DNA from: CAZSAT01 sp964604675
GTDB taxonomy: Bacteria > Myxococcota_A > UBA796 > CAJQPC01
NCBI GenBank assembly: GCA_964604675.1
Contig: CAZSAT010000108.1
Coordinates: 1-23,563 of the forward strand
DNA: 23,563 nt
Direction: 5' to 3'
In this document: positions 1 to 7,480 of the stretch, piece after piece
Layout of the letters: every line of letters begins with the position of its first letter
How positions within the stretch are numbered: the first letter of the stretch is position 1
Translations under genes and position numbers: made by a program
The notes under the pieces: generated by a model
The model's database searches: none
Seen by the model: only the letters and a program-made list of their open reading frames with translations
Told to the model about the DNA's origin: nothing

Positions 1-147
<147 letters not shown>

Positions 148-151
<4 letters not shown>

Positions 152-474
152 GGGGTCTCCTCCAAGCGTTGCGCGGACTCTATCAGGAGCGCGGTCCGCA
201 TCGTCTCCAGGTGGCCCTCCAGGAGGGTGAGGTCCAGCTGCGCGCGATCGAGGTGCGCCCTCATGTCGGCGACCACCTGTCCGGCGGGGCGCGCGTCGAG
301 GTGCCGTCCCGGACGCGGTTCGTCGCACAGGCTCTGCAGCGCCGACACCTCGTCGTAGAGCGCGGCGGCGGCCTGGTCAGCCTGTGCCACCGCGAGCAGG
401 GCCCTTGCGGAGTCGCTGCCCTCGGCCGCCGGTGCGGGCGCTCGGGCGCAGGCGAGGACGAGGTGCAGCCACAT
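148..474 (-). CDS. Small lipoprotein or secreted protein, unknown function
   Basis: A 108-residue protein. The chosen ATG gives a very short signal sequence, MWLHLVLAC, with a candidate lipidated Cys at residue 9. The alternative is a short cleaved signal ending at APA (residue 16). The mature part is mostly alpha-helical by composition (Ala, Leu, Asp, Glu, Arg, Gln) and looks like one long helical hairpin or coiled coil without known motifs. The stop codon overlaps the start of the next minus-strand lipoprotein as ATGA, which is the best evidence that this frame is coding. A longer start at position 534 (MATSGFGRV, preceded by AGGCGG) is possible but would overlap the divergent flavin-reductase-like gene by 36 bp. 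Function unknown; I infer a cell-envelope role only from the signal peptide. Confidence 0.6.
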
Positions 475-481
475 CCAGCCG

Positions 482-487
482 AGGATA
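482..487 (-). promoter_or_regulatory. Candidate -10 box TATCCT
   Basis: TATCCT on the minus strand fits TANNNT and ends 8 nt before the ATG at 474. No Shine-Dalgarno is visible before that ATG, so a leaderless or near-leaderless transcript is possible. The same bases read GGATAGCC on the plus strand, 8 nt before the divergent GTG at 499. The -35 is not convincing for either gene. Confidence 0.3.
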
Positions 488-498
488 GCCCCGAGAGC

Positions 499-1086
499 GT
501 GATCGTCGACCCTGCCGAAGCCCGAGGTAGCCATGTCTACCGCCTGATGACGTCGCTGTTGGTCCCCCGTCCGATCGCGTGGATCGGCACGCGGGACGAA
601 GCGGGGAACGACAACCTGGCGCCCTTTTCGTACTTCATGGGTGTCGCGAGTCGACCTGCTCTCGTGGCGGTGTCGGTGGCGCGCAAGGATCGGGAGGGTG
701 CGCTCAAGGACACGGCCTGCAACCTGCTGAGCACCGAGGTCTGCTCCATCAGCATGGTGTCCGAGCACCTCCTCACCCCGATGCACGGCACGGCGAGCCG
801 GCTTCCGCCGGGCGCCAGCGAGTTCGCCCACGTGGGGCTCGAGGCGGTCGCTTGCGATCTGGTGGCGGCGCCGCGACCCTCCGCTGCTCGGGTGGCGATG
901 GAGGGGCGACTGCACAGCGCCCACGACCTCGGCAGCACCCACCTCTTCGTCATCGAGGTGGTCCGCTTCCACCTCGACCCAGAAGTCGTCGGGGACGACG
1001 GGCTGGTGGACGAGCGTGCGCTCCAGCCGGTCGCGCGGCTCGGCCCGTCCGGGTACGCTGCGCTCGGACCTCTGCTGGAGCCCTGA
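499..1086 (+). CDS. Flavin reductase-like domain protein (FMN-binding)
   Basis: A 195-residue protein of the flavin reductase-like/DIM6-NTAB family, a split-barrel FMN-binding fold. It opens with DPAEARGSHVYRLMTSLL and then the family hallmark PRPIAWIGTRDEAGNDNLAP followed by FSYF (about residues 27-50), which forms the FMN site in relatives. GTG at 499 is chosen because homologous proteins begin about ten residues before the VYRLM segment; the open frame extends upstream but that part is antisense to the minus-strand lipoprotein. The length is normal for the family. Members are flavin reductases or flavin-dependent oxidoreductases; the substrate cannot be told here. Its TGA overlaps the ATG of the FmdB-like gene (TGATG), suggesting a two-gene unit. 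Family call confident, reaction unknown. Confidence 0.85.
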   Translation: MIVDPAEARGSHVYRLMTSLLVPRPIAWIGTRDEAGNDNLAPFSYFMGVASRPALVAVSVARKDREGALKDTACNLLSTEVCSISMVSEHLLTPMHGTASRLPPGASEFAHVGLEAVACDLVAAPRPSAARVAMEGRLHSAHDLGSTHLFVIEVVRFHLDPEVVGDDGLVDERALQPVARLGPSGYAALGPLLEP

Positions 1087-1331
1087 TGCCCCTCTACGAG
1101 TACCACTGCACGACCTGCGACGAGACCATCGAGGTGCTCCAGCGCAGCGGCGAGGAGGATCGCCGGCGTTGCGGCGAGGACTGCGCACGGGACTGGACGC
1201 CGGACGCGGGGGAGGGCAGCGTCGTGCGCCAGGTGGCGCTCACGGGAGGCTACGCGATGGGCAAGCCCCGCACCACCCAGGTGGCGGGCAACTGCGGGAG
1301 CTGCGGGATGACCCCCGGGTCCTGCGACTGA
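1086..1331 (+). CDS. FmdB-type zinc ribbon protein
   Basis: An 81-residue protein starting MPLYEYHCTTCDETIE, the signature of the FmdB/CxxC regulatory zinc ribbon family. Zinc ligands are likely C8, C11, C29 and C33; the second pair is spaced C-x3-C rather than the usual C-x2-C, an oddity. The C-terminus carries another Cys cluster (GNCGSCGMTPGSCD), like the glycine/cysteine-rich tails of this family. FmdB-like proteins are poorly understood; the founding member was proposed as a regulator of formamidase genes, and others are simply small metal-binding proteins. The start overlaps the stop of the flavin-reductase-like gene, so the two are probably translated together. The family is clear; its function here is not. 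Confidence 0.85.
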   Translation: MPLYEYHCTTCDETIEVLQRSGEEDRRRCGEDCARDWTPDAGEGSVVRQVALTGGYAMGKPRTTQVAGNCGSCGMTPGSCD

Positions 1332-1389
1332 GGTCCACGGCCTCGGCCCTGGGCGGCGTCGACGGCGAGCGTCGGGTTAGCTCGCGTGC

Positions 1390-3102
1390 ATGACCATCTC
1401 CCGGATCCTCACCGAGCTCGTGCGCCAGGGCGCCGTGGCCGCCGGTCACGCCGACAGCCCCGTCCCACTCGAGCCGGCCGTGCCCTGTCAGAACCCCGAC
1501 CACGGCGACTACCAGTCGAACTTCGCGTTCCGGCTGGGGAAGTCCCTGCGGACGAACCCCCGAGCAGTGGCGGAGCGGCTCGCCACCTCGTTGCCCGACC
1601 ATCCGGCGGTGGCGCGGGTGGATGTGGCGGGTCCGGGCTTCCTCAACATCCGCTTGGACGACGCCTGGCTGGCGGCCCAGCTGGCGGACCAGGCCGAGGC
1701 GGTCGCGCACGGGTACCCTCAGGAGCAGGGCACGGTCGTCATCGACTTCAGCGCGCCCAACGTGGCCAAGCGCATGCACGTCGGGCACCTCCGCTCGACG
1801 GTCATCGGCTCGGCCCTGGTCGGACTCTACCGCTTCGCCGGCTACACGGTCGTCGGCGACAACCACATCGGGGACTGGGGCACCCCCTTCGGCAAGCTCA
1901 TCGTGGCCTGGCACCTCTGGGCGGACGCAGACGCGTTCGCGGCGGATCCCATCGCCGAGTTGGAGCGCATCTACGTGCGCTTCTCCAAGGAGGCGACGGA
2001 GGAGCAACAGGATGCCGCCCGCGCCGAGACCGCCAAGCTCCAGGCCGGCGACCCCGACAACCGGGCCCTCTGGGAGCGCTTCGTCGCTGCGAGCATGACC
2101 GAGTACCAGACCGTCTACGACCGGCTGGGGATCTCCTTCGAGGAGACCCTGGGTGAGAGCGCCTACCAGGACGCACTCGGCCCTCTGGTCGACCAGCTGC
2201 TGGCCGCGGGGGTCGCCAAGGAGAGCGATGGCGCCATCGTCGTCCCGTTCTCGCCCGAGGACGGCAAGGGTCTCGGAAAGTCGCCACTCATCGTGCGCAA
2301 GGTGGACGGGGCCCACCTCTACGGGACCACCGACCTCGCCACCGTGCGGTACCGGATCGATCGGTGGGCACCGGCGCGCATCGTCTATGTGACCGACACC
2401 CGCCAGCAGCTCCACTTCCGACAGTTCTTCACGGCTGCGCGGAAGATGGGCTGGGTCGACGACACCACGCTCTTGCACGTGTGGTTCGGCCTGATGAGCC
2501 TTCCGGAAGGCGCCATGTCGAGCAGGAAGGGCAACGTGATCCATCTGGTCGATCTGTTGGACGAGGCGGCGTCGCGCGCGCGCGTCCTGGTCGACGCGAA
2601 GTCGCCCGAGCTGCCGGACGACGAACGCGCGGCCATCGCCGAAGCGGTCGGCTGCGGCGCCGTGAGGTACGCGGATCTCAGCCAGAACCCGCAGTCGAAC
2701 GTGGCCTTCGACTGGGACAAGGCCATGGCGATGGACGGCAACACGGCGCCCTTCCTGATGTACGGGTACGCCCGCTGTCGGAGCCTCCAGCGGAAGGGTG
2801 GTGTGACCGACCCGAAGCTTGGTCCGGCGGTGCTGGAGCATGCGCTGGAGCGCGCGCTGGCGGTGCAGCTCGCGCGCTTCCCCGAGGCGGTCCAGCTGGC
2901 GCTGTCGACCCACCGGCCCAACCTGCTCTGCGACTACCTCTACCAGTCGGCGCAGGCCTTCAACCGCTTCTACCACGAGCATCCGGTGCTCGACGCCGAG
3001 CCTGCCGTTCGGGAGAGCCGTCTCGCCTTGGTCGAGGCCACGGCACGCGTGCTGCGCGACGGCATGCAGATCCTGGGGCTCACGCCTCTGGAGCGGATGT
3101 AG
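1390..3102 (+). CDS. argS: Arginine--tRNA ligase
   Basis: A 570-residue class I aminoacyl-tRNA synthetase that charges tRNA-Arg with arginine using ATP in the cytoplasm. The N-terminal additional domain typical of ArgRS spans about residues 1-110, with HGDYQSNFAF and GPGFLNIRL. The HIGH motif appears as HVGH at 130-133 in the context KRMHVGHLRST. The KMSKS loop is the degenerate MSSRKG at 376-381, as often seen in ArgRS. The DALR anticodon-binding domain fills about 450-570 and ends LGLTPLERM. The length is normal and no break is seen. ATG at 1390 is the only sensible start; there is no strong Shine-Dalgarno, and a TTAGCT box ends 8 nt before it. It lies 58 bp after the FmdB-like gene and 49 bp before a kinase gene. 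Confidence 0.97.
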   Translation: MTISRILTELVRQGAVAAGHADSPVPLEPAVPCQNPDHGDYQSNFAFRLGKSLRTNPRAVAERLATSLPDHPAVARVDVAGPGFLNIRLDDAWLAAQLADQAEAVAHGYPQEQGTVVIDFSAPNVAKRMHVGHLRSTVIGSALVGLYRFAGYTVVGDNHIGDWGTPFGKLIVAWHLWADADAFAADPIAELERIYVRFSKEATEEQQDAARAETAKLQAGDPDNRALWERFVAASMTEYQTVYDRLGISFEETLGESAYQDALGPLVDQLLAAGVAKESDGAIVVPFSPEDGKGLGKSPLIVRKVDGAHLYGTTDLATVRYRIDRWAPARIVYVTDTRQQLHFRQFFTAARKMGWVDDTTLLHVWFGLMSLPEGAMSSRKGNVIHLVDLLDEAASRARVLVDAKSPELPDDERAAIAEAVGCGAVRYADLSQNPQSNVAFDWDKAMAMDGNTAPFLMYGYARCRSLQRKGGVTDPKLGPAVLEHALERALAVQLARFPEAVQLALSTHRPNLLCDYLYQSAQAFNRFYHEHPVLDAEPAVRESRLALVEATARVLRDGMQILGLTPLERM

Positions 3103-3124
3103 CGCACCCCACGCGGTGTCGGTG

Positions 3125-3151
3125 TACCATCGCGCCGCGCACGAGGGCCCC
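3125..3151 (+). promoter_or_regulatory. Candidate -10 (TACCAT) and ribosome binding site for the kinase gene
   Basis: The 49-bp gap after argS holds TACCAT (3125-3130, TANNNT type) and CGAGGG (3142-3147), the latter 4 nt before the GTG at 3152. The Shine-Dalgarno decides the GTG start over GTG codons further upstream. No clear -35 is seen, so a separate promoter is only a suggestion. Confidence 0.35.
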
Positions 3152-4903
3152 GTGACCGAAAAGCCCGGCCAGGCTCCGACGATCACGCGACTCGGTCGCT
3201 ACCGGCTCGTGCGCCAGATCTCCGCGGGTGGGATGGCGCGGGTGTACGAAGCGCGACGGGAGTCGCTCGCGGGTGTCGCGCCGAAGGTCGCGATCAAGGT
3301 GATTCGCCCCGAGCACGCGACCGACGAGACCTTCCAGCGGTTGTTCGTGACCGAGGCGCACATCGGGGCCGCTCTGCAGCACCAGAACCTGGTGCAGATC
3401 CAGGACTTCGATCGGCAGGGCGACTGCTTCTACCTGGTGATGGAGTACGTCGAGGGGCACACCTTTCGCAAGCTCATCTCGCTGTCGCGGCACGCCGGGG
3501 TGGCGGTTCCGCTGTCGGTCATCGGCGAGCTCGGCCGGCAGGCCTGCGATGGCCTGCACTACTTCCACACCGCCACGACCGAGGACGGTCGCGCCCTCCA
3601 GATGGTGCACCGCGACATGAAGCCGTCGAACCTGGTGTTGATGCCCTCGGGCACGGTGAAGGTGCTCGACTTCGGCATCTCGAAGGCGCTCATCGCCGCC
3701 GAGCGCAAGGGATCGGTGAAGGGAACCTGGGGCTACATGGCCCCGGAACAGGCCGCAGGTCTGGAGGTCCACGGCGCTGCCGATCAGTTCGGCCTCGCCT
3801 CGGTGCTCTACGAGCTGGCGGCCCATCGCCCCCTGTTTCCGGAGAAGGACCCCGGCGTCATCCGCGGGCTGCTGGAGGCCGACCAGGCGGCCGCACGCGC
3901 GGCCACCCTCGCGGGTGGGCACTGGAAGTTGGGGCGGGTGCTGGTGCGCGCCCTGCAACGGGATCCTGCCGCCCGGTTCCCAAGCGCCCACGCGATGGGA
4001 GAAGCGCTCCACCGACTCGTCGAGGACCCGGTCCGCAACCGGGAGCGTGTGAAGGGCTTCGTCGCGAGCCTGACACCCACGTCCAGGTCCGCGCCGCCGG
4101 TTCGGCCGTCGGCGGGGTCCCAGGACACCATGTCCAGGGTGCGGCAGGAGCCGCAGATGGCCGCGGCCGCAGCGCCCGTTCCCGACGTTCACATCCCCCG
4201 CAGCGCGTTGCGCAGAGACGAGGGAGGCGGCACGTGGAAGGTCTTCGCGTTGGGCGCCTTGGCTCTGGTGGTGGCCTTCACGGCCTTCCGATGGGCGACG
4301 GCTACGGACACGGTCGAAGCCGAGCCGCCCGCTGAGCCGGCCGCTGCGGTCGCGCCGGTCGAAGCGGTACACCCCCTAAGACCCGAGCCCGAAGCTGCGG
4401 CGACGGCCGAGGTCGCTCCGGAGCCGGATCCTGCACCGGCGGCGCCCGATGCCACGCCAGCGCCGGAGCGGCCGCCGGCGCCCTCCGCCCCCGAGGTGCA
4501 GCGTCCGGTTCGAACCGTGCCGGCCCCGCCCGTGGCGGAGCGGGTCCCGGAGCCCGAACCCGACGTGGACTTCGAGCCTCGCCTCGGCGGCGGGTCGGGC
4601 GAGACCGTCGAAGCCGTGCAGGAGGTCGGCCCGAACGACGATGCGCCCTCCGTGGAGGACGTCGCCACGGACGGAGCGTCGGGTCTCTTGACGGTGTCCT
4701 CCCTCCCTCGAAGCAAGGTGGTCGTGGACGGCCAGTTCGTGCGCTACACGCCCCTCTTCCAGCACGGTCTCCCGGCGGGAGAGCACACGGTGCTCCTGGA
4801 GCTCGACGATGGTCGCCGGCACCGCTTCATGGTCGACGTTCCAGAAGACGGGGAAGTGCGCCGGATCTGGCACTTCGACCAGGCCACCTGGGTCGAGCGC
4901 TGA
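3152..4903 (+). CDS. Membrane Ser/Thr protein kinase with C-terminal PEGA domain
   Basis: A 583-residue Hanks-type kinase. Residues about 17-300 form the kinase domain: glycine-rich loop ISAGGMARVYEA, ATP-contacting K49 in VAIKV, catalytic HRDMKPSN with D155, DFG at 173-175 and GYMAPEQ in the activation segment, so it should be active. A linker follows, then a single membrane span (about 364-382, VFALGALALVVAFTAFRWA). A long Pro/Ala/Glu-rich segment leads to a PEGA domain at about 511-583, beginning LLTVSSLPRSKVVVDG. This is the familiar Myxococcota layout of a cytoplasmic kinase and a periplasmic PEGA sensor or anchor. Its last codons overlap the probable start of a secreted protein gene, a possible partner or ligand. 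The targets are unknown. Confidence 0.93.
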   Translation: MTEKPGQAPTITRLGRYRLVRQISAGGMARVYEARRESLAGVAPKVAIKVIRPEHATDETFQRLFVTEAHIGAALQHQNLVQIQDFDRQGDCFYLVMEYVEGHTFRKLISLSRHAGVAVPLSVIGELGRQACDGLHYFHTATTEDGRALQMVHRDMKPSNLVLMPSGTVKVLDFGISKALIAAERKGSVKGTWGYMAPEQAAGLEVHGAADQFGLASVLYELAAHRPLFPEKDPGVIRGLLEADQAAARAATLAGGHWKLGRVLVRALQRDPAARFPSAHAMGEALHRLVEDPVRNRERVKGFVASLTPTSRSAPPVRPSAGSQDTMSRVRQEPQMAAAAAPVPDVHIPRSALRRDEGGGTWKVFALGALALVVAFTAFRWATATDTVEAEPPAEPAAAVAPVEAVHPLRPEPEAAATAEVAPEPDPAPAAPDATPAPERPPAPSAPEVQRPVRTVPAPPVAERVPEPEPDVDFEPRLGGGSGETVEAVQEVGPNDDAPSVEDVATDGASGLLTVSSLPRSKVVVDGQFVRYTPLFQHGLPAGEHTVLLELDDGRRHRFMVDVPEDGEVRRIWHFDQATWVER

Positions 4904-6378
4904 TCCTCCCATTCGCCGTCTCCTGGGCGCTGGCCGCCGACACCGTCGTGGTGCCGGTTGGCGTCGCGCCCGGCGACACGGCCACGCCTCTGTTGATCGA
5001 GGACGAGCTCCGACGGGCCGGCGTCCGAGACTTCGCCTTCGCCGCGCCAGACGCACTGGACGGCCTCGTCAACGTCATCGGGGTGGCGGTTCGAGTGGAG
5101 GACGCCAACTGCGGCGGCATGGTCCCGATCGACCGCTGGCGCAGCGACCTGGACGCGGCGGAGGAGGCCATCCTTCGGCTGCGCATCGACGACGCCCTGG
5201 GCGCCATCGCCACGGCGGATCTGGAGAGTGGATGCCTGGACCAGGTTCCCGGACGGCGCGAGCTCCAGCGGTTGCACCTCCTCCATGCGCGCGCGAACCT
5301 CCTGGCCTCCCAGCAGTGGCCCGACCAGGTGTCCTTCTACGAAGACCAGGCCCGTTACGCGGTGCAGGTGATGCAGGGGTTGGGCTCCGACTTGCTCCTG
5401 CCAGACGGGCTGGAGCCGGAGCTCGACGCCTTCGTTCGAGGCATCGAGTCGCGGCGGGACGAGCCCATCCTGGTCGCGGCGGCGGGGCCTGGCGGTGCGG
5501 TCTTCCTGGACGGAGAGCGCCTGTCGAAGAGCCTGGTGGCACGCCCGCCGGGCTCGCACCTCCTGCAGGTGGAGAACCACAACGCCGTCACGGGTGCGTC
5601 CATGCCACCGATGACGCCAGGGCCCAACCTGGTGTACGCGGGCTTCTACAGCCCGGGCGACCTGGAGATGGCAGCGTGGGACGTCGGCTTCGATGGCCTG
5701 CCCAGCGACACGCTGCTGGCGCTGTCCTCGCTGCTCGGATCCCCCATCGTGGTCGCGGCTGTGAAGGACGGAAGGGTCGTCTTGCGCCAGCCGGACGGCC
5801 GCGTGATCGAGGGGCGCCCGCTCGGTCCACGGAGCACGCCGGACGTCGCGGCCATCGTGGCCGAGCTCGACGGGCCCGACGAGGAGGCGGGGTTCCAGGC
5901 GGCGGCTGGCGACTGGGAGGCCACGGTGGGGGCGGGCCTCAGCGCGTCGACCTCCAGCTTCGTGGGCGGGCCCGTGGACCTGGCGGGTCCAGCCGGGGGC
6001 GTCGCGATCTGGTACCGCCGGACGGTCTCCGACCTGCTCGTGGCCACCGCCAGCGTGGACCTGGTGGCCCGCTCGGACCTCCTGCCCATCGCCTACGACG
6101 ACACGTCTGTCTGGCGAGCCCACGTTCCGGTGAGGGCCGGGCTGCATGCCGGTCAGCCTTCGCGCGGCGTGGGCTGGGACGCGGGCCTCGATCTGGCGGT
6201 GGTTGCGCTTGGCCCGTTCGAAGAAGCCTGGCGCTTTCGCGTCGGCGTCCTTCCCACCGCGGGCCTCGTGGTGGAGGTGCTCAACGAGCTCACGCTGCGG
6301 GTCGAGGCCCACGGGGGAGGCGGCGTTGGCGCGTGGTGGACGGCCGGAGGGCGGGTCGGATTCGAGCGAGCGTGGTAG
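4900..6378 (+). CDS. Secreted protein of unknown function, coupled to the kinase gene
   Basis: The conventional start would be GTG at 4948, but that discards a clear signal peptide. Reading back to CTG at 4900, which overlaps the kinase stop as CTGA, gives LILPFAVSWALA followed by ADTVVVPVGV, a good signal sequence with an ALA cleavage site. I therefore favour the 492-residue CTG-initiated form, with the start uncertain. The middle (about 75-185) is helical. A short PEGA-like beta segment follows (GGAVFLDGERLSKSLVARPP). The C-terminal half is rich in beta-strands and ends FERAW, with an aromatic last residue as in many outer-membrane barrels. No family is recognised. Position after a PEGA kinase suggests an envelope function. 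The frame continues past the TAG into the MopE-like ORF with only three codons between. Confidence 0.7.
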   Translation: MILPFAVSWALAADTVVVPVGVAPGDTATPLLIEDELRRAGVRDFAFAAPDALDGLVNVIGVAVRVEDANCGGMVPIDRWRSDLDAAEEAILRLRIDDALGAIATADLESGCLDQVPGRRELQRLHLLHARANLLASQQWPDQVSFYEDQARYAVQVMQGLGSDLLLPDGLEPELDAFVRGIESRRDEPILVAAAGPGGAVFLDGERLSKSLVARPPGSHLLQVENHNAVTGASMPPMTPGPNLVYAGFYSPGDLEMAAWDVGFDGLPSDTLLALSSLLGSPIVVAAVKDGRVVLRQPDGRVIEGRPLGPRSTPDVAAIVAELDGPDEEAGFQAAAGDWEATVGAGLSASTSSFVGGPVDLAGPAGGVAIWYRRTVSDLLVATASVDLVARSDLLPIAYDDTSVWRAHVPVRAGLHAGQPSRGVGWDAGLDLAVVALGPFEEAWRFRVGVLPTAGLVVEVLNELTLRVEAHGGGGVGAWWTAGGRVGFERAW

Positions 6379-6387
6379 GTCCAGACC

Positions 6388-6810
6388 ATGGATCCGCTGC
6401 CACTGCCACTGCCACTCGACGCTGACGGCGACGGCTACGACGCCGACGCCGACTGCGACGACGGCGACCCGGGCGTCCACCCGGATGCGGTCGAGGTGCC
6501 CTACGACGGTGTGGATCAGGACTGCGACGGGGAGGATCTGGTCGACGTCGACGACGACGGCTACGACGGCACGGAAGTCGGTGGTGATGACTGCGCGGAC
6601 GGAGACGCGGACATCCACCCCGACGCCGAGGAGTCCTGTTCATGGGGCGCGGACGAGGACTGCGACGACGTGGTCGATGAGGGCTGTGCGAGCCAGGTGG
6701 ACCCCGGCGACCCCGGCGGGCTCACCTGGACCTGCAGCACCAGTCCGGTGTCCTTCACGGCTCTGTGGTGGTGCGTCCTCGTCGGAGCCAAATTCCGCTG
6801 GCGACGCTGA
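6388..6810 (+). CDS. MopE-like Asp-rich metal-binding protein with C-terminal hydrophobic tail
   Basis: A 140-residue acidic protein. A (Pro-Leu)4 stretch leads into two MopE-type repeats: DADGDGYDADADCDDGD (11-27) with VHPDAVE and DGVDQDCDG (40-48), then DVDDDGYDG with DCADGDADIHPDAEE and DEDCDDVVDEGC. The Asp spacing resembles EF-hand/thrombospondin-type calcium loops; this repeat is common in surface proteins of Myxococcota. The C-terminus is Cys-Ser-Thr, then a hydrophobic, Trp-rich span (FTALWWCVLVGAKF), then RWRR, resembling Cys-plus-TM-plus-Arg sorting tails such as MYXO-CTERM. Strikingly, there is no N-terminal signal peptide, and the upstream gene ends in the same frame 9 bp earlier. 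It may be the detached C-terminal part of that protein. The last 56 bp overlap the convergent lipoprotein gene. Confidence 0.7.
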   Translation: MDPLPLPLPLDADGDGYDADADCDDGDPGVHPDAVEVPYDGVDQDCDGEDLVDVDDDGYDGTEVGGDDCADGDADIHPDAEESCSWGADEDCDDVVDEGCASQVDPGDPGGLTWTCSTSPVSFTALWWCVLVGAKFRWRR

Positions 6811-7480
6811 CCCCGATCCGGCCGGCCTCCGTGCGGGCGAGCGCATACGCCTGCCGGGTGGCGAAGGCGGTGTGGCGCGCGAGGTGCCTGGGCTTGGGTC
6901 CGCGGCCGTCGTCGCTCAAGCGGCAGGTAGCGAGGTCGCCGGAAGGCAAGGGCACGACGACCCGCAACTCGTCGCCCCCGGCTGGGGTCCAGGACAGTCC
7001 GCCGAGGCTGGATTCGAGGTCGGGCCAGGGCAACAGGTCCGGGAGCTCGATCCGTTCGCCATCGAGCGTGACCTCGCAGCGGCTGCCGACCGGCAGGCCC
7101 ACGTCGAGCACGGTGGACCAGGCCCCCGGCGCCAGCTCGCCCAGGACGATGGGCTCCCCGTCGCAGCTCGCGGTGGCGGTGGCCGGCCGGAGCACGCCGG
7201 CCTCGCGAGGCACGGGCGGAGCCACGCCACAGCTGTCCATCACCAGGCCCGCGCGGTCTTGAGGCGGCACGATCACGGTGGGCTGCCAGGCTTGAACGAC
7301 CAGAGTGGTCCGGTCGATCGTGGCGTCGAGGGAGAGCGAGATCCGCCCTGCGAGCTCGGTGCGCGTGTCGCTGAGCTCCGGATGCAGGCAGCCGGTGCAG
7401 CTCAGCGCTGCGGCGGCAAGCGCTCCACGAAGGTGTCTACGCAGCGCTGGATGTCCTTTCGACTGGTGCGGAATCTCCAC
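6755..7480 (-). CDS. Lipoprotein of unknown function
   Basis: Up to 241 residues from the GTG at 7480, which is preceded by AGGCGG. The signal region reads RRHLRGALAAAALSC then TGC, with lipidation likely at one of these cysteines. Starting at GTG puts twelve extra residues before RRHLR and overlaps the phosphatase gene by 79 nt. A CTG at 7444 would give a textbook signal peptide (M-RRHLRGALAAAALSC) and has AAAGGA 9 nt upstream, so it is a strong alternative. The mature protein is rich in predicted beta-strands (GRISLSLDATIDRTTLVVQAW; ELRVVVPLPSG) with scattered cysteines and no known motif. It is convergent with, and overlaps by 56 bp, the MopE-like gene. Function unknown; an envelope location is inferred. 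Confidence 0.65.
   Translation of the reverse strand: MEIPHQSKGHPALRRHLRGALAAAALSCTGCLHPELSDTRTELAGRISLSLDATIDRTTLVVQAWQPTVIVPPQDRAGLVMDSCGVAPPVPREAGVLRPATATASCDGEPIVLGELAPGAWSTVLDVGLPVGSRCEVTLDGERIELPDLLPWPDLESSLGGLSWTPAGGDELRVVVPLPSGDLATCRLSDDGRGPKPRHLARHTAFATRQAYALARTEAGRIGVSVASGIWLRRGRTTTEP

Noticed and set aside
169..498. N-terminal extension of the flavin-reductase-like protein
   Set aside because: The upstream in-frame text has no family similarity, and the opposite strand carries the ATGA-coupled lipoprotein, so GTG 499 is the better start.
3102..3152. Riboswitch or tRNA-like structure between argS and the kinase
   Set aside because: The 49-bp gap is too short and shows only a -10-like box and a Shine-Dalgarno.
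1240..3186. Long minus-strand open frame (648 codons) opposite argS
   Set aside because: It is antisense to a complete argS with intact HIGH and KMSKS motifs. Its translation is Arg/Val/Asp/His-rich low-complexity text typical of GC-rich antisense frames, with no motif.
4744..6618. Minus-strand open frame (624 codons) opposite the secreted protein and MopE-like gene
   Set aside because: The plus strand there encodes a signal peptide, then MopE repeats; the antisense text has biased Arg/His/Gln composition and no domain.
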